Source: Bacteroidota bacterium
GTDB taxonomy: Bacteria > Bacteroidota > Bacteroidia > Chitinophagales > LD1
Length of the DNA stretch: 7,275 nt
Assembly (NCBI GenBank): GCA_023428205.1
Contig: JAEYZB010000150.1
Span: forward strand, 1-7,275
Direction of reading: 5' to 3'
Shown: one piece after another, positions 1 to 5,574 of the stretch
How positions within the stretch are numbered: position 1 is the stretch's first letter
Layout: each line of letters opens with the position of its first letter
Made by a program: the position numbers and the translations under genes
The notes under the pieces: generated by a model
The model's input: the letters and a program-made list of their open reading frames with translations, nothing else
What the model was told of the DNA's origin: nothing
Databases searched by the model: none

Positions 1-417
1 ACCGATAAATTGATTGCACTGGGGCGCGAAGGAAAAGCAAAAGGCGCAGGCTTTTACGAATATCCACAAGGTGGCAAAAAACATTTGTGGAGCGAACTGA
101 ATACGCTTTTCAATACGAAGTTTTCAAAAGAACCGCAAGACGACACGGAATTGCAAGAACGTTTACTTTTCATTCAGGCGATAGAAACCGTGCGCTGCTT
201 GGAAGAAGGCGTGCTGCGTTCGGTAGCAGATGCGAATATCGGTTCTATTTTCGGTTGGGGCTTTTCGCCATTCAAAGGTGGAACATTACAATACATAAAC
301 GACTACGGTTTGAGCCCATTCATCAAACGCGCTGGCGAACTGCACGCTAAATATGGCGAGCGTTTCGCGGTGCCAAAACTCTTGGTGGAAATGGAGAAAG
401 AAGGAAAAGGATTTTAA
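1..417 (+). CDS. fadJ: 3-hydroxyacyl-CoA dehydrogenase (FadJ/FadB type), C-terminal part only
   Basis: This is the last 138 codons of a gene that begins before the window; the frame is open from base 1 and ends at TAA 415-417. The residues match the second C-terminal domain of trifunctional-type 3-hydroxyacyl-CoA dehydrogenases. Visible signatures are GKAKGAGFYEY near residues 13-23, a helical stretch LLFIQAIETVRCLEEG, then SVADANIGSIFGWGFSPFKGG and LQYINDYG, and a closing KYGERFAVPKLLVEM. In the family this enzyme carries enoyl-CoA hydratase and NAD-dependent 3-hydroxyacyl-CoA dehydrogenase activities in cytosolic fatty acid beta-oxidation. The hydratase and NAD-binding domains lie outside the window, so the bifunctional assignment is inferred from the C-terminal domain type. 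A thiolase or acyl-CoA dehydrogenase gene upstream would be expected but cannot be seen. The symbol is a family-level call; a FadB-like or stand-alone dehydrogenase remains possible. Confidence 0.85.
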   Translation, partial: TDKLIALGREGKAKGAGFYEYPQGGKKHLWSELNTLFNTKFSKEPQDDTELQERLLFIQAIETVRCLEEGVLRSVADANIGSIFGWGFSPFKGGTLQYINDYGLSPFIKRAGELHAKYGERFAVPKLLVEMEKEGKGF

Positions 418-425
418 AGAATATG

Positions 426-477
426 CTCGTTTTTTCCACCCATTTGAAATGGTCTGAAAAAACGAGGAGGATTGACC
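426..477. repeat. Nested hairpin / dispersed repeat copy A downstream of fadJ
   Basis: An outer perfect 11-bp inverted repeat, CTCGTTTTTTC (426-436) and GAAAAAACGAG (456-466), encloses a 3x3 mismatch and an inner 5-bp stem CCATT/AATGG (440-444 with 448-452) with a 3-nt loop. No T-run follows on either strand, so it is not a textbook intrinsic terminator, although a hairpin 8 nt past the fadJ stop could act in 3'-end formation or mRNA stability. The half from 450 to 477 also resembles, on the opposite strand, copies at 2092-2119 and near 2212-2236, and a stretch inside the receptor gene (4516-4552). That makes it a probable member of a short interspersed repeat family. Confidence 0.7.
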
Positions 478-533
478 AACTGTCATTTATCCGTCATAAA
501 CAGATAAGCGAAAAACACTCCGCGAAACATTTT

Positions 534-541
534 TAGCTTTG
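534..541 (+). promoter_or_regulatory. Possible Bacteroidota -7 promoter box for the response regulator
   Basis: TAGCTTTG fits the Bacteroidota -7 consensus TAnnTTTG exactly and ends 7 nt before the ATG at 549. A convincing TTG -33 element is not visible 19-21 nt upstream. If used, the transcript would begin within a few bases of the start codon, giving an extremely short or absent leader. Confidence 0.4.
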
Positions 542-548
542 TGATGCT

Positions 549-1244
549 ATGAATACACGCATTTTGCTGGTCGAAGATGAGGAAACGCTCCTTCATGCTA
601 TCAAACTCAATTTGGAGTTGGAAGGCTACGAAGTGGAAACTGCTGAAACGGGCACCTTAGCCGTAAAAAAAGCCGAAGAACAGCATTTTAATTTACTGAT
701 TTTAGATGTGATGCTGCCGGAATTAGACGGCTATGAAGTGTGCCAAAAAATTCGTTTGGCAGATAACGACACGCCCATTTTGTTTCTCACCGCCCGCAAC
801 TCTGATGAAGATAGAATTATGGGTTTGAAATCGGGCGCGGACGATTATCTGGTGAAACCGTTTAATTTAGAAGAACTGCTATTGCGGGTGAAAGTATTGG
901 TGCGACACAGTTTGAAAGGCACGGTTCACGAAGCCGAAATGCAGGTCTATAAATTTGGCGGCAACGAAATCAATTTTGTGAATTACTTCGCGCAAACACA
1001 CAACGGGGAAACCATAGAACTTTCCAAAAAGGAAACGGCTTTACTGAAACTGTTAGTTGACCGCAAAAACACGGTGGTTTCGCGCAATCAGATTTTGCAA
1101 TACGTTTGGGGATATGACATTTATCCGTCCACCCGCACGATTGACAATTTCATTTTGTCGTTCCGAAAATATTTTGAGAAAGACCCGCGAAATCCTGTGT
1201 ATTTTCAATCAGTTCGCGGTGTGGGATATAAATTCACAGAATAA
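549..1244 (+). CDS. OmpR/PhoB-family DNA-binding response regulator
   Basis: The 231-aa product has the normal length for an OmpR-type regulator. Residues 4-118 form a receiver domain: acidic pocket E9/D10, phosphoacceptor D53 in LILDVMLPELDG, switch residue T81 in LFLTAR, and K103 in LVKPF. Residues about 132-231 form a winged-helix DNA-binding domain, with LSKKETALLKLLV (158-170), a recognition-helix region TRTIDNFILSFRKYF (196-209) and the C-terminal hairpin SVRGVGYKF (221-229). It should be phosphorylated by a sensor histidine kinase and then bind promoters as a dimer. All key residues are present, so it looks active. No kinase gene is adjacent: fadJ lies before it and yebC converges from the other side, so its partner must be encoded elsewhere and its targets are unknown. 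The ATG at 549 is chosen because MNTRILLVEDEE is a standard receiver start. Confidence 0.96.
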   Translation: MNTRILLVEDEETLLHAIKLNLELEGYEVETAETGTLAVKKAEEQHFNLLILDVMLPELDGYEVCQKIRLADNDTPILFLTARNSDEDRIMGLKSGADDYLVKPFNLEELLLRVKVLVRHSLKGTVHEAEMQVYKFGGNEINFVNYFAQTHNGETIELSKKETALLKLLVDRKNTVVSRNQILQYVWGYDIYPSTRTIDNFILSFRKYFEKDPRNPVYFQSVRGVGYKFTE

Positions 1245-1269
1245 AAAAAGGGCGAATTCAATTCGCCCC
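1245..1269 (-). terminator. Rho-independent terminator of yebC
   Basis: Read on the minus strand, an 8-bp stem GGGCGAAT/ATTCGCCC (1268-1261 with 1257-1250) with a 3-nt loop is followed directly by a run of T (1249-1243). It begins 6 nt after the yebC stop codon. On the plus strand no T-run follows the hairpin, so it should act mainly on yebC transcription. The T-run shares bases with the stop codon of the convergent response regulator gene. Confidence 0.85.
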
Positions 1270-1274
1270 GACTA

Positions 1275-1985
1275 TTACTTCATATTATGGAAGACAAATG
1301 TCACATCATCGTCTTCTTCCAATCGGTCGATTAATTTAATCACTTCTTCTGCCTGCTCGTCTGTTAATCCCTCTTTGTAGAAATCAGGGATTTTATCGTA
1401 AGTCGCTTCTACTACTTCAATTCCTTTTGCTTCCAGCGTTTTCGACAAATTTCCAAAGTCATTGAAATCGGCATAAGCCCAAAGCAAATCATCTACTTCT
1501 TCCAATTCCGTCAAGCCACCATCAATCAATTCAAATTCCAATTCTTCAATATTGTAGCTTCCTTTATTAAATTTGAACAAGGCTTTTTTCTTGAACATAT
1601 ATTCCACCGCACCGCTGTTTCCAAGTGCGCCATTCAGTTTATTGAAATGCGTGCGAAGATTGGCAACTGTACGTGTCGGATTATTGGTAGCAGTATCTAC
1701 CACCACCGCCACTCCGTGCGCTGCATAGCCTTCGTACGTCACTTCTTCAAAGCTTTCCGCATCTTTTGATGAAGCCTTTTTAATCGCATTGTCTACGCGT
1801 TCCTTCGGCATATTTACGCCTTTCGCATTCACAATACATTGACGTAAACGAGAATTCGTTTCAGGATTTGGACCTGCTTCTTTCACAGCGATAGCAATGT
1901 CTTTTCCGATTCGTGTAAACGCTTTCGCCATTGCGCCCCAGCGTTTCATTTTCCGTTCCTTGCGATATTCAAATGCGCGACCCAT
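1275..1985 (-). CDS. yebC: YebC/PmpR/TACO1-family protein
   Basis: The 236-aa product matches the YebC family in length and along its whole sequence. Visible landmarks are the N-terminal MGRAFEYRKERK variant that I associate with Bacteroidota (in place of the MAGHSKWANIKHRK form), GPNPETNSRLR (38-48), NMPKERVDNAIKKA (58-71), YEGY (84-87), NNPTRTVANLRTHFNK (101-116), LGNSGAVEYMF (121-131) and an acidic C-terminus with LEEDDD near 222-227. Family members have been annotated as transcriptional regulators; more recent work on the family supports a role in translation, relieving ribosome stalling at proline-rich stretches. It is cytosolic. The ATG at 1985 gives the expected N-terminus. The gene stands alone: 263 bp of repeat-rich DNA separates it from the receptor gene upstream, and a clear terminator follows it. 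Confidence 0.96.
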   Translation of the reverse strand: MGRAFEYRKERKMKRWGAMAKAFTRIGKDIAIAVKEAGPNPETNSRLRQCIVNAKGVNMPKERVDNAIKKASSKDAESFEEVTYEGYAAHGVAVVVDTATNNPTRTVANLRTHFNKLNGALGNSGAVEYMFKKKALFKFNKGSYNIEELEFELIDGGLTELEEVDDLLWAYADFNDFGNLSKTLEAKGIEVVEATYDKIPDFYKEGLTDEQAEEVIKLIDRLEEDDDVTFVFHNMK

Positions 1986-1991
1986 AGTTTG

Positions 1992-2206
1992 AAGTTTATA
2001 AAGTTTGAAAGTTCATAAAGTAAAAAGTATTTCTACTCTATTTTGCAATGCGAAAATATAAATGAAAATCAGATTGTGTAAATTCCTATTCGGTCAAACG
2101 TGTTCGTTTTTTCGAACCACTCCTACCCAGCTAAAAGCAGAAAGTTTATAAAGTGAAGAATAAAATCGTCCTTCTACTTTTTGCTTTATGAACTTTATGA
2201 GCTTTT
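1992..2206. repeat. TTCATAAAGT-type repeat cluster in the yebC leader / receptor 3' region
   Basis: The 263-bp gap 1986-2248 contains no gene I can support; it holds short repeats. One unit, AAGTTTATAAAGT, occurs at 1992-2004 and again at 2142-2154. A second, TTCATAAAGTAAAAAGTA (2012-2029), recurs inverted at 2175-2192 with one mismatch out of 18. Around 2132-2206 the units face each other (AAAAGC at 2133-2138 and GCTTTT at 2201-2206 at the ends), so the RNA could fold into an imperfect hairpin. The repeats sit both just upstream of yebC and between the receptor and yebC, where they could affect termination or mRNA stability; that is inference. Confidence 0.6.
2092..2123 (-). repeat. Dispersed repeat copy B
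   Basis: On the minus strand this stretch aligns without gaps to copy A (450-477): by eye 22 of 28 positions agree, including TGGT, GAAAAAACGA and the closing TTGACC. It also contains its own small inverted repeat, GTTCG-T6-CGAAC (2102-2117). It lies in the gap between the receptor gene and yebC. Confidence 0.6.
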
Positions 2207-2211
2207 CACTC

Positions 2212-2240
2212 CATTCCTGCTCGTTTTTTCCGACCACTTC
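2212..2240 (-). repeat. Dispersed repeat copy C, next to the receptor stop codon
   Basis: On the minus strand this matches copy A at about 22 of 28 positions by eye, including TGGTC and GAAAAAACGAG. It begins about 9 nt after the receptor stop codon, the same kind of position copy A has after fadJ. Confidence 0.6.
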
Positions 2241-2248
2241 ATTGACAA

Positions 2249-4795
2249 TTAGAATTGTACTGCCAACTTCACATTTACCCTGCGATTGGTGAGGTAATTC
2301 GGCACCGCATATTGATTGTTGTAAAAGTCTTTTATCCAATCGTAAGAAACCACGTTGCTGATACCGAAAATATTCAGCACATCCACGCTCAGCCAAACGG
2401 ATTTAATTCCTTCCGAGACTTTCGTTTTCTTTTTTGCCCATTTCGGATTCCACAACTGCCCCGCGAAACCGGCATCTACACGTCTGTAAAACGGAATGCG
2501 AAAATCATTGGAGAAATAATTTTGGTCAGGCGCTTTCATCGGTATTCCGGAACCAAAGGTGAGCAACAAGTTCAAACGAATAAAGGGAAACTTCGGAATG
2601 TAATCCTGAAAATAGAGATTGAACATAACCCGTTGGTCGGTTGGGCGCGGCTGCCAACCAACATTCTGATAGGCTGTGTCGCGCACTTGGTCGCGATTGT
2701 TTGCATTTATCACTTGAATTTGATTGCCTAAAGAATCGAAATAAATTGCTTTGTTTGAACCGTCAATTTGGTTATACGAACCCATTACCGACACGCTAAT
2801 CCACGACTCCAAACCTTCTGCCAATTGGCCGTTTAAGCGCATATCTATTCCCGTAGCGAACCCTTTTGCCGAATTTGTGCCGTAATAGCGAATCAGCACA
2901 TTACTATATTCATACGGCACTAAATCCCAAAGATATTTTCCGTAAACCTCCGTAGCAAACAAAAACGGGCGTTTCCAAGCAGTAAACGCATAGCTCATTC
3001 CCGCAACCACTTGTGCTGATTTTTGGGAACGTAAATTGGTGTTTACAGTACCGTCCAGCGCGCGCATTTCACGATAAAATGGCGGCTGATAATACAAACC
3101 ACCTGAAAGCGTGAACACCAAGTCAGCCTTCGTTTTCGGTTTAAAGGAAAACTGCACGCGAGGCGTAATAATCGGTTCTTTATTTACATCCCAATACTGA
3201 AAACGCACACCGTAATTAAACGTTACTCGGTCATCTTTTCCGATTCGCCAAGTGTCTTGAATGAACGCGGTTACACGGTTTGAATTGAGGGAAAATTTGC
3301 TTTTCAAAACTCTATCCATCGAAATCACTCCGCCTGTACCCATCATCGAGTCGCCATAAAACGTTTTGTCGTCTTGAAAATATGGCAGAGAATAACCCGC
3401 AGAATCGAGCATTGACCATTCGTTCAGTCGGTCATTCAGTTGCTCGTGTTTATAATCTACGCCCCACATCACGGTGTGTTTCCCCGCCACCCAAGTGCCT
3501 CGCAATGCGACAAAATAAATGTTCGTTTTTAGTTCGTTGCGCGCATAATCATGAATTCCGCCATAGCCGCTGAACGATTTAATTTTCCCGTAATCCGATT
3601 TACCGGGGTCCATTTCCACATCGCCAATGCGATAGTCGGTAATGATGTCATATCGCTCTTGTTCGCTATTGTTGTAAACCGAACCGAGCAATTTCAGCTT
3701 TACATTTTCTTTTGGAAAAAAATTGAGCGAAAGTCCATTCATTAGCGAACTGTATAAATCATTTTCACTTCCCTCAAAGGCCATTTCCAACTGCTTCACG
3801 TCTTGAATACTGCCAAACTTGGTAGAGCGCGTATCGGGAGCAAAAAAGAATTTATTTCGCGCATAATTGCTGATTAATTCCAGCGACCATTTTTCATTAA
3901 TCAGATAAGTCGCGAAAAGCTGAAAATCCAAAAAGTTCGGATTGTATTGCCCTTTCGTGTCCAAACTGCTGATGAGATACTGACTGTTTTTCTGGCGAAA
4001 ACCTGCGACAAATGTGAAACGTTTTGATTTATCGCAGCCTTCCAAACTTGCCGAAAAACCCATGAGCGAAGCGGAAAACGAACCCGCCCATTTTTTCGGG
4101 CGTTTATAACTCACGTCCATCACCGATGACATTTTATCGCCATACTGCGACTGAAATCCACCCGAAGAAAATTTGATACCGCTAATCATACTCGCGTTGG
4201 GAAACGACAAGCCTTCTTGCTGTCCAGAGCGCATCAAATATGGGCGATACACTTCAAATCCATTTACATAAACCAAGTTTTCATCAAAGCTTCCGCCACG
4301 CACCGAATAGTTTGCACTGAGCTCATTAGCTTTGGAAAATCCGAGCGTTTGTGCCGCTAAAAACGTTTCGATGCTTCCGCCACCGGCATCGGGCAGAAGT
4401 TGATTATCCACTTTCACATCGCTCATGCTCGCCTGTTCGCGCGAGGATTCACTCGTGACGGCAATTTCTTTCAATACATTTTCTTTGCTCTCCAACGACA
4501 GATTCAATTCCGAAACCTCCTCGTTTTTTAGCACCATTTGCTTTTCAAATGGTTTTATATTCAAGGAAGAAAAAACAATTGTAACCGTTTTATTCGCGGG
4601 AATTTTCAAAGTATAATGTCCTTTTTCGTCAGACTGTGTAGCGAGTTCCTGCTGTTCTTTTACGGCAATGGTTACAAAGTCCAAGGGTTTGCCTTTAGCG
4701 TTTTTCAAAGAGCCTTTTAAAGTCGCGAAATCCTGTGCAGAAGCAATGGCAAACAGCAAACAGCAAAGAATAAACAAGAATAACCGTTTACTCAT
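2249..4795 (-). CDS. TonB-dependent outer-membrane receptor with N-terminal carboxypeptidase-regulatory-like domain
   Basis: Counted from the ATG at 4795, the product is 848 aa. It opens with a clear signal peptide (MSKR, hydrophobic LFLFILCCLLFAIA, cleavage near ASA/Q). Next come a beta-sandwich CarboxypepD_reg-like domain (about residues 23-105), a plug domain (about 130-235; YSVRGGSFDENLVYVNGFEVYRP, then GIKFSSGGFQSQYGDKMSSVMDV), and a long beta-barrel region ending in VKLAVQF with the terminal Phe usual for outer-membrane barrels. In the family it imports a ligand across the outer membrane using TonB-ExbBD energy. It lacks SusC-type signatures and has no susD neighbour, so a glycan substrate is not supported and the ligand is unknown. 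An ATG at 4825 in the same frame would add ten residues (MMKKSCQLSV), but these are mostly encoded by a heptamer repeat, so 4795 is preferred. The gene follows rpe closely on the same strand and may be co-transcribed. Confidence 0.93.
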   Translation of the reverse strand: MSKRLFLFILCCLLFAIASAQDFATLKGSLKNAKGKPLDFVTIAVKEQQELATQSDEKGHYTLKIPANKTVTIVFSSLNIKPFEKQMVLKNEEVSELNLSLESKENVLKEIAVTSESSREQASMSDVKVDNQLLPDAGGGSIETFLAAQTLGFSKANELSANYSVRGGSFDENLVYVNGFEVYRPYLMRSGQQEGLSFPNASMISGIKFSSGGFQSQYGDKMSSVMDVSYKRPKKWAGSFSASLMGFSASLEGCDKSKRFTFVAGFRQKNSQYLISSLDTKGQYNPNFLDFQLFATYLINEKWSLELISNYARNKFFFAPDTRSTKFGSIQDVKQLEMAFEGSENDLYSSLMNGLSLNFFPKENVKLKLLGSVYNNSEQERYDIITDYRIGDVEMDPGKSDYGKIKSFSGYGGIHDYARNELKTNIYFVALRGTWVAGKHTVMWGVDYKHEQLNDRLNEWSMLDSAGYSLPYFQDDKTFYGDSMMGTGGVISMDRVLKSKFSLNSNRVTAFIQDTWRIGKDDRVTFNYGVRFQYWDVNKEPIITPRVQFSFKPKTKADLVFTLSGGLYYQPPFYREMRALDGTVNTNLRSQKSAQVVAGMSYAFTAWKRPFLFATEVYGKYLWDLVPYEYSNVLIRYYGTNSAKGFATGIDMRLNGQLAEGLESWISVSVMGSYNQIDGSNKAIYFDSLGNQIQVINANNRDQVRDTAYQNVGWQPRPTDQRVMFNLYFQDYIPKFPFIRLNLLLTFGSGIPMKAPDQNYFSNDFRIPFYRRVDAGFAGQLWNPKWAKKKTKVSEGIKSVWLSVDVLNIFGISNVVSYDWIKDFYNNQYAVPNYLTNRRVNVKLAVQF
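4516..4552 (-). repeat. Repeat look-alike inside the receptor coding sequence
   Basis: On the minus strand, CCATTTG AAAAG CAAATGG (4552-4534) forms a 7-bp hairpin, followed after a short linker by AAAAAACGAGGAGG (4529-4516). The same 14-mer occurs in copy A at 457-470, again just after a CCATTTG/AAATGG hairpin. Here it encodes PFEKQMVLKNEEV, which fits the regulatory-like domain well. Shared descent with the intergenic repeat is therefore possible but unproven. Confidence 0.4.
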
Positions 4796-4813
4796 AACTG
4801 ACAACTGACAACT
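4796..4813 (-). repeat. Heptamer tandem repeat (GTTGTCA) abutting the receptor start
   Basis: On the plus strand AACTGAC is repeated at 4796-4802 and 4803-4809, with a partial third unit AACT at 4810-4813. On the minus strand this reads AGTT GTCAGTT GTCAGTT directly before ATG 4795. Heptamer runs of this type are common between bacterial genes and, when translated, give peptides such as SCQLSV, exactly what the longer reading frame shows. Confidence 0.75.
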
Positions 4814-4851
4814 TTTTTTCATCATTGGATTTTCTTAAACGCGCTTCGCTC

Positions 4852-5511
4852 TTATTTATTGTCGCTTTTCAATTGGCGAATTACGGAAAGCGGTTCTTTC
4901 GCGCCAAACACCGCACTGCCCGCCACAAGAACATTTGCTCCGGCTTCTTTCACCTGTGCGGCATTTGCAGGCGTTACGCCACCATCGACTTGCAAGCGTG
5001 CAGATGATTTCGTTTTCGCAATCAACTCTTTCGCTTCGCGGATTTTATCCAAAGAATACGGAATAAATTTTTGCCCGCCAAAACCGGGGTTCACCGACAT
5101 TATCAAAATCAAATCCAATAAGTGCGCAATAGGAGCAAGCACCGAAACAGGTGTTGCCGGATTGAGTGCCACACCCACTTTCAAGCCTTCTGCTTTTATC
5201 TGCTGAATGGTAGAATCCAAATGCACATTTCCCTCATAATGCACCGTGAGCAAATCCGCTCCTGCATCTTTAAATTGTTTGATGTAGCGTTCCGGTTTTT
5301 CAATCATCAAATGTACATCCAAAAACTTTTTCGTGTGTTTGCGAATAGCTGAAAGCACTGGAAAACCAAAGGAAATATTCGGCACGAAAACGCCATCCAT
5401 CACATCAATGTGAATCCATTCCGCTTCACTATTATTCAGTAATTCAATGTCGCGCTGCAAATTTGCAAAGTCCGCACTTAAGACCGATGGGGAAATGATT
5501 ACGTTACTCAT
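4852..5511 (-). CDS. rpe: Ribulose-phosphate 3-epimerase
   Basis: The 219-aa product has the standard length of this TIM-barrel enzyme, which interconverts D-ribulose 5-phosphate and D-xylulose 5-phosphate in the pentose phosphate pathway. Diagnostic features are ISPSVLSADFANL (6-18), WIHIDVMDGVFVPN (32-45) with metal ligand H34 and catalytic acid D36, DVHLMIEKPERYI (65-77) with metal ligand H67, MSVNPGFGGQKFI (138-150) for phosphate and substrate binding, and QVDGGV (174-179) with catalytic acid D176. All catalytic and metal-binding positions are intact. The ATG at 5511 gives the expected N-terminus. The HEPN-like gene ends 36 nt upstream and the receptor gene begins 26-56 nt downstream on the same strand, so the three could be read together. 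A weak promoter-like box lies immediately upstream. Confidence 0.97.
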   Translation of the reverse strand: MSNVIISPSVLSADFANLQRDIELLNNSEAEWIHIDVMDGVFVPNISFGFPVLSAIRKHTKKFLDVHLMIEKPERYIKQFKDAGADLLTVHYEGNVHLDSTIQQIKAEGLKVGVALNPATPVSVLAPIAHLLDLILIMSVNPGFGGQKFIPYSLDKIREAKELIAKTKSSARLQVDGGVTPANAAQVKEAGANVLVAGSAVFGAKEPLSVIRQLKSDNK

Positions 5512-5515
5512 TGCG

Positions 5516-5523
5516 CGAAGATA
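5516..5523 (-). promoter_or_regulatory. Weak -7-like box in front of rpe
   Basis: On the minus strand, TATCTTCG differs at one position from TAnnTTTG and ends 4 nt before the rpe start. No good -33 TTG element is seen. It is listed because the same spacing recurs before other genes here. Confidence 0.2.
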
Positions 5524-5527
5524 TTCG

Positions 5528-5574
5528 TTAATTTTAAAATGTTAAACCTACTCTTCTTTAAGTTTTAAAATTAA
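5528..5574. repeat. Perfect 12-bp AT-rich inverted repeat at the 3' end of the HEPN-like gene
   Basis: TTAATTTTAAAA (5528-5539) and TTTTAAAATTAA (5563-5574) are exact inverted copies separated by 23 nt. The separated stretch contains the HEPN-like stop codon (5548-5550) and its last few codons. The stem is all A/T, so it would be a weak terminator; it could instead be a binding site or the edge of inserted DNA. Confidence 0.5.

Noticed and set aside
10..417. A complete small gene starting at TTG 10
   Set aside because: The frame is open to base 1 and residues before it (TDK) continue the dehydrogenase domain, so this is the 3' end of a longer gene, not a short gene.
426..466. Classical intrinsic terminator for fadJ
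   Set aside because: The stem is A/T-rich in its outer part and no T-run follows on the plus strand; it is kept as a repeat/hairpin instead.
1992..2240. CRISPR-like array in the repeat-rich gap
   Set aside because: The repeats are imperfect, occur in both orientations and at irregular spacing, with no uniform spacers and no cas genes.
2094..2396. 100-codon open frame on the minus strand across the receptor 3' end and the repeat gap
   Set aside because: It overlaps the end of the well-supported receptor gene in another frame, runs through the repeats, and the protein shows no recognisable domain.
2255..2731. 158-codon open frame on the plus strand
   Set aside because: It lies entirely antisense to the receptor's conserved barrel region and has no family resemblance; it is a shadow frame.
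4743..4780. Heptad periodicity (TGTTTGC units) within the receptor signal peptide codons
   Set aside because: A Leu/Phe/Cys-rich hydrophobic core is naturally T-rich and repetitive; the units are degenerate and explained by coding needs.
2249..4795. SusC-type glycan importer with a SusD partner
   Set aside because: The plug lacks SusC-type signatures and neither neighbour (rpe, yebC) resembles susD.
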